Shown piece by piece: positions 16,990 through 26,146 of a stretch of DNA of 64,000 nt. The translations under genes and the position numbers were made by a program. The notes beneath the pieces were generated by a model, which worked only from the letters and a program-made list of their open reading frames with translations, had not been told where the DNA came from and searched no databases. How positions within the stretch are numbered: position 1 is the stretch's first letter; the number at the start of each line of letters is the position of its first letter. Origin of the DNA: Rikenellaceae bacterium (GTDB taxonomy: Bacteria; Bacteroidota; Bacteroidia; Bacteroidales; Rikenellaceae). The stretch is from NCBI GenBank assembly GCA_017463585.1, contig JAFTOX010000003.1, forward strand, positions 124,001 through 188,000. The letters run 5' to 3'.

Positions 16990-19113
16990 ATGGCAAAGAA
17001 ACTTAAAATCAGAGATCTGACGCTGCGCGATGGCCAGCAGTCGGCTTTCGCTACCCGCTTGAAACAGGAGCAGGTAGATCGTGTTCTTCCTTTCTACAAA
17101 GACGCAAACTTCTACGCAATGGAGGTTTGGGGTGGTGCAGTGCCCGACTCGGTAATGCGCTATCTTGGCGAAAATCCTTGGACCCGTCTGGAAACTATTA
17201 AGGCTGCCGTTGGCGACGTGTCGAAACTGACCGCTCTGTCGCGTGGCCGTAACTTGTTCGGATATAGCCCCTACACCGACGAAATTATCGACGGTTTCTG
17301 CCGCAACGCGATCGAGAGCGGTCTGGGTATTATGCGTATCTTCGACGCACTGAACGACGTGAATAACGTGAAATCGACCATCAAATACGTTAAGCAGTAT
17401 GGCGGTATCGCTGATTGCGCTGTTTGCTACACGGTTGATCCGAAGTATCCCGAGATCGGCTTCTTCGCTAAGTTGATGGGTAAGAAGAATCCGAAGCCCG
17501 TATTCACCGATGCTTATTTCCTTGATAAAGCTAAGCAGATGGCGGCTCTGGGTGCCGATATGATCACCATCAAGGATATGAGTGGTCTGATTCCTCCCAA
17601 GCGCGTGGCTGGTCTGATCCGCTTGATCAAGCAGAATCTGTCGATCCCCGTTGATTTCCACACCCACTGTACTCCCGGTTACGGTTTGGCATCGGTTGTG
17701 GCTGCTATCAATGCAGGTGCTGACATCGTTGATACCAACATCTGGAACTTTGCAGGTGGTCCCGCAGCTCCCGCATTGGAGTTGATCTACATTTTCTGTA
17801 AGAAGATGGGTGTTGAGTTGGACGTAAATATGGAGGCAGTTGCTAAGATCAACGCCGAGTTGCTCAATATCCGTAAGGAGTTGGAGGCATTCGACGCTGT
17901 TAAGCAGTTCCCCAAACCGTTCAACCCGCTGACCGATACTCTGCCCGCAGAGATCGATGCTGAGTTCGATAAGGCTATCGCCGCTGCTAAGAAGGACGAT
18001 GAGGCTGCGATGTTGGCTGCTTGCCACAAGATCGAGGCTTACTTCAACTTCCCCGCACCGAACAAACTCGTTCAGGAGGCTGAGATTCCCGGTGGTATGT
18101 ACACCAATATGGTTGCTCAGTTGAAGCAGTTGAAGAGCGAGCACATTCTGCCTAAGGCAATGGAGTTGATCCCGACCGTGCGTTTGGCTGCTGGTCTGCC
18201 GCCTCTGGTAACTCCTACCTCACAGATCGTAGGTGCTCAGGCAGTTAACTGCGCTCTGGACCAGATGAACGGTAAGCCGATGTACACCACCAAGAGTAAC
18301 CAGTTCGTGAACTTGGTTAAGGGTGAGTACGGTAAGACCCCCGTTGAGATCGATCCCGAGTTCCGCTTGAAGATTGCAGGCGTGCGCGAGGAGACTCCGT
18401 ACGACACGAGCAAATATCAGATGCAGCCCAATCCCGTATTGGAGGATTGCGGTGGCGTTAAGTTGGCTGCTAATGAGAAGGAGGTTCTGTTGCTCGAACT
18501 CTTCCCGCTGGTTGCTAAGCCGTTCTTGACCAATCAGAAGAAGGCTGCTTTCGCGGCTCAGCAGGCTGCTGCGGCACCCGCTGCCGAGGAGAAGAAGGAG
18601 GAGGTTGCAACCGCAGCTAAGGTTCAGCCTATCACAGGTAAGGCTATCGTAGCTCCGCTGCCGGGTCGTGTAATCGAGTTGAAGGTTAAGGTTGGCGACG
18701 CTGTTAAGGCAGGTCAGGAGGTTGTTCTTCTCGAAGCTATGAAGATGGAGAACTCGGTAACGACCGATGTTGCTGGTTATGTTCGTCAGATCTTCGTTGC
18801 TGAGGGCGACAATGTTGCTTCGGACGCTGTACTGATTGAGGTTAGCGCAGAGGCTCCCGTAGTTGCTAAAGCTGAGGCTGCCGGTCCTAAGCCCGTAGTA
18901 GGCAAGACCATCAACGCTCCGCTGCCGGGTCGTGTGATTACGATTAAGGTTAAGGCTGGTGATGACGTTGCAGTTGGTCAGGAGGTCGCTGTTCTCGAAG
19001 CTATGAAGATGGAGAACTCGATCAATGCTGACTTTGCTGGTAAGGTTCGTCAGGTGCTGGTGACTGAGGGCGACAATGTTGCTTCGGACGCTGCTCTGAT
19101 CGAGCTCGAATAA
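16990..19113 (+). CDS. Pyruvate carboxylase subunit B / oxaloacetate decarboxylase alpha, two biotinyl domains
   Basis: 707 aa. Residues ~1-300 are the carboxyltransferase TIM barrel (RDLTLRDGQQS, EVWGGAVPD, MITIKDMSGLI, VDFHTHCTPGYG, metal ligands His-x-His), followed by the conserved PYC_OADA domain to ~515, an Ala/Glu-rich hinge, then two consecutive biotinyl domains, each with EAMKMENS (biotin on the Lys). Normally one such domain is present at ~600 aa total. Moves a carboxyl group between biotin and pyruvate/oxaloacetate. The biotin carboxylase or membrane decarboxylase partners are not adjacent, so PycB versus OadA cannot be decided. Confidence 0.9.
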   Translation: MAKKLKIRDLTLRDGQQSAFATRLKQEQVDRVLPFYKDANFYAMEVWGGAVPDSVMRYLGENPWTRLETIKAAVGDVSKLTALSRGRNLFGYSPYTDEIIDGFCRNAIESGLGIMRIFDALNDVNNVKSTIKYVKQYGGIADCAVCYTVDPKYPEIGFFAKLMGKKNPKPVFTDAYFLDKAKQMAALGADMITIKDMSGLIPPKRVAGLIRLIKQNLSIPVDFHTHCTPGYGLASVVAAINAGADIVDTNIWNFAGGPAAPALELIYIFCKKMGVELDVNMEAVAKINAELLNIRKELEAFDAVKQFPKPFNPLTDTLPAEIDAEFDKAIAAAKKDDEAAMLAACHKIEAYFNFPAPNKLVQEAEIPGGMYTNMVAQLKQLKSEHILPKAMELIPTVRLAAGLPPLVTPTSQIVGAQAVNCALDQMNGKPMYTTKSNQFVNLVKGEYGKTPVEIDPEFRLKIAGVREETPYDTSKYQMQPNPVLEDCGGVKLAANEKEVLLLELFPLVAKPFLTNQKKAAFAAQQAAAAPAAEEKKEEVATAAKVQPITGKAIVAPLPGRVIELKVKVGDAVKAGQEVVLLEAMKMENSVTTDVAGYVRQIFVAEGDNVASDAVLIEVSAEAPVVAKAEAAGPKPVVGKTINAPLPGRVITIKVKAGDDVAVGQEVAVLEAMKMENSINADFAGKVRQVLVTEGDNVASDAALIELE
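18652..19110. repeat. Tandem duplication of the biotinyl-domain coding sequence
   Basis: Unit 1 (~18640-18846) and unit 2 (~18904-19110) share long identical DNA runs: 20 bases from GCTCCGCTGCC, 27 bases around GAAGCTATGAAGATGGAG, and 27 bases from GAGGGCGACAATG. They are joined by a short linker. Confidence 0.85.
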
Positions 19114-19163
19114 GCGCAATAGTAGGGCGGTGGCTGAGTGCTGCTGCCCCGATTTGATAGGAT

Positions 19164-19203
19164 TCGTCCGACTTCGCTGAGGTGAGGTCGGACGATTTTT
19201 TTT
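19164..19203 (+). terminator. Terminator after the carboxylase gene
   Basis: Stem TCGTCCGAC (19164-19172) / GTCGGACGA (19187-19195) followed by eight or more T's. Confidence 0.9.
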
Positions 19204-19246
19204 GTGCGAAAGTGAGAGAATATTAGGAGATTCGATGAATTTTATT

Positions 19247-19254
19247 TATCTTTG
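19247..19254 (+). promoter_or_regulatory. -7 box of the symporter gene
   Basis: TATCTTTG, 41 bases before the ATG at 19296; -33 element weak. Confidence 0.6.
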
Positions 19255-19295
19255 AAAGTTCAAACGAATAATACTAACTTAAATAATTAAACTCT

Positions 19296-20798
19296 ATGTC
19301 TCCGATTTCCGTAATCATTACAGTGCTGGCATACATCGCCGTGCTGTTTTTAGTAGCTTGGTGGTCGGGTCGCAAGGCCGACAACGCAAGTTTCTTTACA
19401 GGTGCTCGTAAAACACCGTGGTACATCGCTGCATTTGCAATGGTGGGTGCTGCAATTTCGGGCGTAACATTCATCTCGGTTCCAGGCTCGGTTGCAGCCG
19501 ATGGTTTCTCGTATATGCAGATGGTGTTGGGCTTTGTTGTAGGTAACCTGATCATCGCATTTGTGCTGATCCCGTTGTTCTACAAGATGAATGTGGTGTC
19601 GCTCTATGAGTATCTCGACACTCGTTTCGGTGTGCTGTCGCACAAGACGGGCGCTTGGTTCTTCTTCATCAGTAAGATGTTGGGTGCTGCGCTGCGTGCA
19701 TACGTGGTTTGTGCAGTGTTGCAGTTGCTCGTTTTCGACCACTACAATCTGCCCTTCGTTCTGAATGCGGCGATTATGATGTTGCTCGTTTGGCTCTACA
19801 CTCGTCAGGGTGGTGTGAAGTCGATCGTGTGGACCGATACGTTGAAGACCTTCTGCTTGATTGGTAGCGTTGTTCTGTGTATCGTGTTCGTAATGCGCGA
19901 CCTCGGTCTGTCGTTTGGTGAGATGACGGCTCAGGTTGCCGGCCACGACTACTCGAAGATGTTCTTCTTCGACGATGTGAGCGATAGCCGCTACTTCTGG
20001 AAGAAGTTCGTTGCAGGTATCTTTATGGTGATCGCAATGACGGGTCTGGATCAGGATATGATGCAGCGCACGCTGAGCTGTAAGGATTACAAGGATTCGC
20101 AGAAGAATCTGATTGTGTCGATTATGATGCAGTTGGTTGTGATCTTCTTGTTCCTCGTATTGGGTGTTCTGTTGTTTATGTTCCTCTCGCGCGAGAACGT
20201 AGCAGCGGGTGCTGAGGGTCTGTTCCCGATGTTCAATGAGGCTGGGCAGGCTGTGATCAACAAGAGCGATCAGGTATTCTCGTTCGTTGCTGTTAATGGT
20301 GGTTTCCCCGCTATCGTTGGTGTTCTGTTCGTGTTGGGTCTGATCTCTTCGACCTACTCGGCAGCAGGCTCGGCAATGACCGCATTGACTACCTCATTTA
20401 CGGTGGATATCCTCGAAGGTCAGAAGCGCTATGATGATGAGAAGCTGACCAAGGTTCGTAAGTCGGTACACGTTGCAATGGCTGTGATTATGGGTATCGC
20501 AATTTTGGTATTCGACAAGTGGGGCAATGACTCGGTAATTAACCTTGTGTATAGCGTAGCAAGCTACACCTACGGTCCGATCCTCGGTATGTTTGCTTTC
20601 GGTATTATGTGCAAGAAGCAGGTGAACGATAAGTTTATGCCCGTTGTGGCAATTATCGCTCCCGTGCTGAGTTTCGTGATCCAGAAGTTTGCTCCCGTAT
20701 GGTTCAATGGCTACCAGATTGGTTTCGAGTTGTTGATTATCAACGCTGCGATTACTATGATTGGTATGGCACTGTTGATCCGTCGTGATAAGAAGTAA
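19296..20798 (+). CDS. Sodium:solute symporter (SSS family)
   Basis: 500-aa inner-membrane protein with about 13 hydrophobic segments. N-terminal AYIAVLFLVAWWSGRKADNASFFTGARKTPW and the following GAAISGVTFISVPG (unwound first helix that binds Na+/substrate) are typical of the family. Later segments include GLDQDMMQRTLSCKD and LFVLGLISSTYSAAGSAMTALTTSF with the conserved Ser/Thr Na2 site. Substrate unknown. The next gene, a secreted amidase-like protein, starts 9 bases after the stop, so the two are likely one operon; a product of that hydrolase is a possible cargo. Confidence 0.9.
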   Translation: MSPISVIITVLAYIAVLFLVAWWSGRKADNASFFTGARKTPWYIAAFAMVGAAISGVTFISVPGSVAADGFSYMQMVLGFVVGNLIIAFVLIPLFYKMNVVSLYEYLDTRFGVLSHKTGAWFFFISKMLGAALRAYVVCAVLQLLVFDHYNLPFVLNAAIMMLLVWLYTRQGGVKSIVWTDTLKTFCLIGSVVLCIVFVMRDLGLSFGEMTAQVAGHDYSKMFFFDDVSDSRYFWKKFVAGIFMVIAMTGLDQDMMQRTLSCKDYKDSQKNLIVSIMMQLVVIFLFLVLGVLLFMFLSRENVAAGAEGLFPMFNEAGQAVINKSDQVFSFVAVNGGFPAIVGVLFVLGLISSTYSAAGSAMTALTTSFTVDILEGQKRYDDEKLTKVRKSVHVAMAVIMGIAILVFDKWGNDSVINLVYSVASYTYGPILGMFAFGIMCKKQVNDKFMPVVAIIAPVLSFVIQKFAPVWFNGYQIGFELLIINAAITMIGMALLIRRDKK

Positions 20799-20807
20799 TC
20801 AATCAGT

Positions 20808-23786
20808 ATGATAAAACGAGTTCTGGCGACGTTGCTGCTCATTGCGGCAGCGTCGCTCGACGTAAATGCTCAAAGCGTTACGTCGAAAAATCGACGCGAT
20901 ATAGCCGAGGTGCTAAATCGCATTGTGCGCCGAGAGGTAGTAACGGTTAAAGATGTTGCGGTCGAACGTACTGCGGTCAATGGCAAGCGATTGACGGTCT
21001 ATGTGTCGATTGATATGTCGTACTATCCGTTCCGTGAGGATAATATCGAGCCGATCTATGATAGCGTGCGAGCGGTGTTGCCTGAGCAGTTCGAGGATTA
21101 CGAGATCAGTATCGTAACCGACCGCCACAACATCGAGGACTTTGTGCCGCGCCCGATGCGTAGCGAGAAGGTCGAGGCTGAGGAGCGTTTCACAAACCGT
21201 TCGGGACGACCGTTGGTAACGCGTCTTTCATCGCCGTCGCAGCCCTCGCGTGGCTTGGTCGGGCGCCATATTGCGATGTGGCAGAGCCACGGCTATATGT
21301 TCGATAATGGCAGTGCCGAGTGGGGGTGGCAGCGTGCGCGTTTGTGGCAGACGGTCGAGGACCTCTATACGCAGAGTTACGTGGTGCCCTATCTGGTGCC
21401 TATGCTCGAAAATGCAGGCGCAAATGTGATGTTGCCGCGTGAGCGTGATGTGCAGAAGGCCGAAGTGATTGTTGATAACGATGTGCGAACCGAGTCGGTC
21501 TATGATGAATATACGGGCGATCGCACGTGGTACACGGGTGCCAAGCGTGGATTTGCAGCTCGTCGTGAGGTCTATACCGAGGGGCAGAATCCTTTTACCG
21601 AGGGCTCGTATCGTGCTTCGGAGTGCGTCAAGGCGGGGGCAGATGAGAGCCGTATCGTATGGACACCTGCAATCCCTGCGGATGGTGAATATGCTGTCTA
21701 TGTGTCATATAAGAGCGAGCGCAATAGCGCCGATGACGCACTCTATACGGTGCACCATCTGGGCGGTGCGACCGAGTTCTCGGTCAATCAGCAGATGGGT
21801 GGTGGCACGTGGATCTATCTGGGTACGTTCCGCTTTGCTGAGGGCGTGAATGAGGCGTCAGGTTGTGTTACGTTGAGCAATCGCTCGTCGCACGGTCATC
21901 GTCGTGTGGTAACGGCTGACGCAGTGAAATTTGGTGGTGGTATGGGTAATATTGCCCGTATTCCTGCCGAGAGCAAACGCAATCCCGAATTGGAGTATGA
22001 ACACGCAACGAGTGGTGCGCCGCGATTTGTCGAGGGTGCGCGTTATTGGTTGCAGTGGGCAGGTTTCCCCGAGAAGGTTTATAATCTTCGAGAGAATGCC
22101 GACGACTATCGTGATGACTATATGTCGCGTGCCCATTGGGTCAATTATGTGATGGGTGGTTCGGAGCGTGCAAAGGATAGTACGGGACTTGCAGTGCCGC
22201 TTGATATGGCGTTTGCATTTCACTCTGACGCAGGCATTAAGGAGGATTCGATTGTCGGCACGTTGGGCATATTCTATACCCGCGAAAATGGCGGTCGATA
22301 CGATGGTGGAGCGTCGCGATATCTGGCGCGTGATCTGACCGATATGGTATTGACGGACATCTGTCGCGATGTGCGCGCACTGCACGCACCCGAGTGGAAT
22401 CGACGCGGTTTGTGGAATCGTTCGTACTATGAGGCACGCGTTCCGAGTGTGCCGACGATGTTGTTGGAGCTGTTGTCGCACCAGAATTTCAACGATATGC
22501 GCTACGGTCTTGATCCGCGATTCCGTTTTACGGTGAGCCGAGCGATCTATAAGGGTATCCTGCGCTATCTGTCGTTCCAATATGATCGTCCGTATGTTGT
22601 GCAACCGCTTCCCGTCGAGGCATTTGCGGCACAACTGACCGATGAGGGAGTGCGCCTGACGTGGCAGCCGCAGATCGACTCGCTCGAACCTACTGCCAAG
22701 CCCGATCGTTATATCGTCTATACTCGTGTCGCAGACGGTGGTTTCGATAATGGTCGCGTGGTCGAGGGTGCGGAGTGTGTTCTGCCGTTGCCTGCGGATA
22801 CGATTATGAGCTATCGCGTTACGGCAGTTAATGAGGGAGGTGAGAGCTTCCCGTCTGAGACGTTGTCGGTCTGCCGAGTGTTGGAGGCGAAGGGTACGGT
22901 GCTGGTGGTCAATGGTTTTGATCGTGTGAGTGCTCCTATAAGCTATCGTGATGAGGGTACAGCGGGCTTCTTGAATCATATTGATGGAGGCGTGGCCGAT
23001 CGTCGTGATATCAGCTTTATCGGTGCTCAGCGCGGATTCTTCCGTTCGACCACATACGACAATAATTATGACGAGTGTCTTGGTTCGTGTTATAGCGATT
23101 ACGCTTTTGAGGTGCTGGCGGGTAATACGTTCGACTATGCGGCAATTCACGGAGCGTCGATCGTCAAGGCGGGCTACTCGTTTTGCTCAGTGTCGGCAGC
23201 CTCGGTTGAGCGTGGCGCGGTGATGTTGGCGGACTATCCGACCGTTGATTTGATCCTCGGCAAGCAGCTCTCGACCGTGATGGGTGAGGGCGCAAGTGGG
23301 GTGGCGTTCCGCACATTCACACCCGCAATGCAGTTGGCCATTCGCCATTTCGCGTCGCAAGGTGGGCGTATTTTTGTGAGTGGTAGCTACGTTGCAACCG
23401 ATCTTTGGAATGGCGTGGGCGCAACGACCGACGGACAGAAATTTGCTCGCGAAGTGTTGCATTATCGCTTGCAGGGTGGTCGTGCCACAACGCGCGGTGC
23501 AGCGGCTGTCAAGCGCTCAAAAGCTAAACTTTCGTCGGCTACCTATCGCTTTAATACTGAGTTGAATAACGAGTGTTATGCGATCGAGTCGCCCGATGCG
23601 ATTTTGCCCGCTGATAAGCAGTCGTTTGTCGTAATGCAGTACCCCGATTGCGGTCTTTCGGCAGCGGTTGGTTACAAGGGCGACTATCGTTCGTTGGTGG
23701 TTGGTTTTCCGTTTGAAACTATCACCGACTCAGCGTCGCGCGATCGACTGATTAACGAGGTGCTGACGTTCTTGAATGAGGAGTAA
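20808..23786 (+). CDS. Secreted amidase_3-like protein with golvesin-type and Fn3 domains ('xanthan lyase' family)
   Basis: 992 aa, signal peptide MIKRVLATLLLIAAASLDVNA. An N-acetylmuramoyl-L-alanine amidase-like zinc fold is split: RHIAMWQSHGYMF (His) and MLENAGANVMLPRERD (Glu) before residue ~215, then FAFHSDAG (His) and TMLLELLSHQN (Glu) around 470-570. Between them is a beta-rich golvesin-C-like domain (~250-385, e.g. YAVYVSYKS, GGGTWIYLGTFRFAEG), and after the catalytic part an Fn3-like unit (~640-700) and a C-terminal domain. Probably periplasmic or surface cell-wall/glycan hydrolase; the common database name 'xanthan lyase' is not supported by a lyase motif. Confidence 0.75.
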   Translation: MIKRVLATLLLIAAASLDVNAQSVTSKNRRDIAEVLNRIVRREVVTVKDVAVERTAVNGKRLTVYVSIDMSYYPFREDNIEPIYDSVRAVLPEQFEDYEISIVTDRHNIEDFVPRPMRSEKVEAEERFTNRSGRPLVTRLSSPSQPSRGLVGRHIAMWQSHGYMFDNGSAEWGWQRARLWQTVEDLYTQSYVVPYLVPMLENAGANVMLPRERDVQKAEVIVDNDVRTESVYDEYTGDRTWYTGAKRGFAARREVYTEGQNPFTEGSYRASECVKAGADESRIVWTPAIPADGEYAVYVSYKSERNSADDALYTVHHLGGATEFSVNQQMGGGTWIYLGTFRFAEGVNEASGCVTLSNRSSHGHRRVVTADAVKFGGGMGNIARIPAESKRNPELEYEHATSGAPRFVEGARYWLQWAGFPEKVYNLRENADDYRDDYMSRAHWVNYVMGGSERAKDSTGLAVPLDMAFAFHSDAGIKEDSIVGTLGIFYTRENGGRYDGGASRYLARDLTDMVLTDICRDVRALHAPEWNRRGLWNRSYYEARVPSVPTMLLELLSHQNFNDMRYGLDPRFRFTVSRAIYKGILRYLSFQYDRPYVVQPLPVEAFAAQLTDEGVRLTWQPQIDSLEPTAKPDRYIVYTRVADGGFDNGRVVEGAECVLPLPADTIMSYRVTAVNEGGESFPSETLSVCRVLEAKGTVLVVNGFDRVSAPISYRDEGTAGFLNHIDGGVADRRDISFIGAQRGFFRSTTYDNNYDECLGSCYSDYAFEVLAGNTFDYAAIHGASIVKAGYSFCSVSAASVERGAVMLADYPTVDLILGKQLSTVMGEGASGVAFRTFTPAMQLAIRHFASQGGRIFVSGSYVATDLWNGVGATTDGQKFAREVLHYRLQGGRATTRGAAAVKRSKAKLSSATYRFNTELNNECYAIESPDAILPADKQSFVVMQYPDCGLSAAVGYKGDYRSLVVGFPFETITDSASRDRLINEVLTFLNEE

Positions 23787-23802
23787 ATAATTTTTGAATA
23801 CA

Positions 23803-23842
23803 CGTCGCCGTCCGAGGGCTCTTGGGCGGCGATGTTTTTTTT
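23803..23842 (+). terminator. Terminator after the amidase gene
   Basis: GC-rich stem TCGCCG...CGGCGA with a 13-20 nt apical region, followed by T8. Confidence 0.85.
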
Positions 23843-23852
23843 GGTGGCTTGG

Positions 23853-24019
23853 GATTACGTCGCTGGCGCGACGTGATCGCCCTTCTTGCCACGGGCGTCC
23901 TTGCAGTCGAATATCGGTCAGTTGCTCAGCAACTGCCGATATTTGTTTTTGGAGGCTATTGAGTTTTACTCATACCCTCTAAAAACAAATATCGATCGCA
24001 ATTCCTTGCGACCGATATT
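23853..24019. repeat. Nested palindromic element beside tRNA-Ser
   Basis: Four hairpins and one long inverted repeat: GATTACGTCG/CGACGTGATC (23853-23878); CGCCC/GGGCG (23878-23897); AATATCGG-T-CAGTTGC/GCAACTG-CCGATATT (23910-23943); AATATCG-TCGCAA/TTGCGA-CGATATT (23988-24019). Arms 23938-23955 and 23976-23993 pair 17 of 18 and overlap the two neighbouring hairpins, so the structures are mutually exclusive. No ORF explains it. Confidence 0.7.
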
Positions 24020-24025
24020 CTTCTG

Positions 24026-24113
24026 CGGAAAGAGGGGGATTCGAACCCCCGGTACAGTAATCCCGTACGTCAGTTTAGCAAACTGGTGGTTTAAGCCACT
24101 CACCCATCTTTCC
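24026..24113 (-). tRNA. tRNA-Ser (GCT)
   Basis: Minus strand: acceptor GGAAAGA/TCTTTCC, anticodon loop TTGCTAA (GCT), a long variable arm (GTACGGGATTACTGTAC-type) as expected for a class II tRNA, T-arm CGGGGG-TTCGAAT-CCCCCT and discriminator G. 88 nt. No encoded CCA. Confidence 0.92.
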
Positions 24114-24204
24114 AAACCGTATGACCTTTCGGCTTTTCGAGGTGCAAATATAGACCAAATTTATTTATCAGCCAAATTTTGTGCCTAAATTTTTCTAAAA
24201 TAGT

Positions 24205-25317
24205 TTACATCAGCCCCTCCTCGCGCAAAATCGCATAGACAGCGTCGGCCATTTCGATACGATCAATTTGCGGAACATTAGCAAAAAATACCACCAAAAT
24301 CTCGTGCTCGGGCACACGACCTGCGTAGTTCAAGTAGCCTCCATTATCGCCCAAGTGGTAGATTACTTCGGGCTGATTGGGATTGCGCTGAATAAACCAA
24401 CCGTAGCCATAGCCCGTATTTGCGTTGTAGCCATAACCTGCCGTTTCGGGGATCATAATGTGCGGCGTCCAAGCTTTGCGTTTCGACTCCTCGCTGAGAA
24501 TTACGGTGCCGCGCAGAGCCTTTTCCCACTTTGCAAAATCACGCAACGAGGTGTAGATTCCACCGTCGGCCTTCGACGCAAAGAATGAGGTTTCGCCATA
24601 ATCACACTCGACAAAACAACCCTGCTCGTCATCAAATTCGTAGCCGTGTGAGGGGTTAGGAATCTCGCGCTCGGCCTCGAAATAGAGCGTTGCGTCCATA
24701 CCTGCGGGAGCAAAGATGTTATCGTGCATATATTGCTCAAACGGAGTGCCCGTTACGCGCTCAACGATCTGATATACAAGTTGGAACGTAGGGTTAATAT
24801 ATTCATACTGAGTACCCGTCGGGAAATTCAAATAATCCAGATCAATGAGGTATTGGCACGACTCTACGTCGGTTGAATAGAGTACGAAGTTGCGGTCAGT
24901 TCGTGGACGAGCGTCGGGTAGTCCCGAGGTGTGGCTCATAATGTGGTGCAGTGTGATCGAATCGTAGAACGGCGCGTGAAATTCGGGAAAGAATTTGCTC
25001 AGCGGATCATTCATCGAAAGCAGACCACGCTCTTCGAGTTGGAGCAATGCAACAGCCGAAAACTGCTTCGAAATTGAGGCAATACAGAAGTTGGTTTGAG
25101 GTGTGATCGGCTCGCGGGTTTCGAGGTCGGCCAGACCGTAGCACTTCTCGAATAGCACCTCGTCGCCCTTCATTACGAGTACGGCAGTCCCCGGTGCGTC
25201 AGCTGCGGGGTAGTGTGCCGAAAAGAGAGCGTCAAGACGTTCGGTAAGTGTCGAATTTTCGGTTGAGTTGCAAGCGGTAATCATAGCAAGTGATAGCAAA
25301 ATCAATAGTCGTTTCAT
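24205..25317 (-). CDS. Serine hydrolase, class C beta-lactamase-like lipoprotein
   Basis: 370 aa. MKRLLILLSLAMITAC is a lipoprotein signal. Catalytic motifs of the beta-lactamase/esterase EstB clan: S-x-x-K in CIASISKQFSAVAL (residues ~78-90), Y-x-N in YEYINPTFQLV (~166-176) and a third-box HLGDNGGYLNY (~320). These enzymes include D-alanyl-D-alanine and D-amino-acid peptidases and esterases; true beta-lactamase activity cannot be assumed. Membrane-anchored, facing the periplasm or cell surface. Confidence 0.85.
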   Translation of the reverse strand: MKRLLILLSLAMITACNSTENSTLTERLDALFSAHYPAADAPGTAVLVMKGDEVLFEKCYGLADLETREPITPQTNFCIASISKQFSAVALLQLEERGLLSMNDPLSKFFPEFHAPFYDSITLHHIMSHTSGLPDARPRTDRNFVLYSTDVESCQYLIDLDYLNFPTGTQYEYINPTFQLVYQIVERVTGTPFEQYMHDNIFAPAGMDATLYFEAEREIPNPSHGYEFDDEQGCFVECDYGETSFFASKADGGIYTSLRDFAKWEKALRGTVILSEESKRKAWTPHIMIPETAGYGYNANTGYGYGWFIQRNPNQPEVIYHLGDNGGYLNYAGRVPEHEILVVFFANVPQIDRIEMADAVYAILREEGLM

Positions 25318-25341
25318 ACTTTTTTTGGCATTTTACAATGA

Positions 25342-25373
25342 CAAATGTAGCCAAACCGCACCAAAAATGCAAC
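25342..25373 (-). promoter_or_regulatory. Promoter of the serine hydrolase gene
   Basis: Minus strand GTTG (25370-25373), 20-nt spacer, TACATTTG (25342-25349), 24 bases before the ATG. Confidence 0.7.
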
Positions 25374-25444
25374 TTAAAACTGTTTTACGTGCGCGTACAT
25401 ATATAAAAAGCGACCGAAATAGAATAATAACGTGAATTTTTGAT

Positions 25445-25452
25445 TATCTTTG
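25445..25452 (+). promoter_or_regulatory. -7 box of the arginine operon
   Basis: TATCTTTG, about 50 bases before the first gene. The leader contains a small AACC-GCGA-GGTT hairpin (~25470-25485). No strong -33 match. Confidence 0.6.
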
Positions 25453-25502
25453 CGACTTGAATTTTACCAACCGCGAGGTTAGTTTAACGTTATTAGGAAT
25501 AG

Positions 25503-26120
25503 ATGAGTATTAATTCGATTACCGTTGCATTTGCAAAAGAGGAGCACGTCAAGTATGCTGAGCGTATATGTACGCTGATTTATGAGTCGGCTCTGCAACG
25601 TGGTACGGGTATCGCGAAGCGATCGCCCGAATATATCTCCGCCAAAATCAAAGGCGGTAAGGCTGTTGTCGCATTGGAAGGCGACAAGTTGGTCGGTTTC
25701 AGCTATATCGAGTGCTGGGGACACGGCGATTATGTGGCTACGTCGGGTTTGATTGTCGATCCCGAATATCGCAATTTGGGTCTGGCGGCACGCATCAAGG
25801 AGAAGACATTTGAGTTGGCGCGTCTGCGTTTCCCGTTTGCGAAGTTGTTCAGTATCACCACATCGCTGCCGGTGATGAAGCTCAATTCGCGTTTGGGCTA
25901 TAAACCCGTAACATTCTCGGAATTGACCGACGATGAGGAGTTCTGGGCAGGTTGTCAGGGCTGCTGCAACTACGATATTCTGTTGCGCAACAATCGACGT
26001 ATGTGCCTCTGTACGGGTATGTTGTACGACCCGAAGCAGCCGCTCGAAAAGCAGTCGGCTCTGTTGCCCTATTGGATGATGTTGAAGAACAAAATCCGCA
26101 AAATCTTTCATTTGAAGTAA
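25503..26120 (+). CDS. GNAT acyltransferase heading the arginine operon
   Basis: 205 aa GNAT-fold protein: acetyl-CoA-type loop region IVDPEYRNLGLAARIKEKTFELARLRFP (R-x-x-G-x-A in degenerate form) and preceding strands GDKLVGFSYIECWG. Position as first gene of a complete arginine cluster, 26 bases before argG, suggests it supplies the first step, N-acylation of glutamate, in the role ArgA plays elsewhere. In Bacteroides-type pathways the acyl group is succinyl. Function is inferred from context; acyl specificity unknown. Confidence 0.8.
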   Translation: MSINSITVAFAKEEHVKYAERICTLIYESALQRGTGIAKRSPEYISAKIKGGKAVVALEGDKLVGFSYIECWGHGDYVATSGLIVDPEYRNLGLAARIKEKTFELARLRFPFAKLFSITTSLPVMKLNSRLGYKPVTFSELTDDEEFWAGCQGCCNYDILLRNNRRMCLCTGMLYDPKQPLEKQSALLPYWMMLKNKIRKIFHLK

Positions 26121-26146
26121 AACAATAAAAAATCATAAACGAAACA

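Noticed and set aside
18220..19119. Long antisense ORF opposite the biotin-domain region, and similar long minus-strand ORFs opposite argG, pepD and the amidase
   Set aside because: They mirror strong codon bias of the sense genes, are rich in Leu/Arg/His low-complexity sequence and show no motifs.
20808..23786. Xanthan lyase enzyme
   Set aside because: The common annotation has no lyase-fold evidence here. The visible zinc-ligand pattern is that of an amidase_3-type hydrolase.
24205..25317. Beta-lactamase resistance gene controlled by the BlaI/M56 pair
   Set aside because: The protein is a lipoprotein of the EstB/class C-like clan, lies 14 kb away with its own promoter and no TTAGAAAA operator, so neither resistance nor that regulation is supported.
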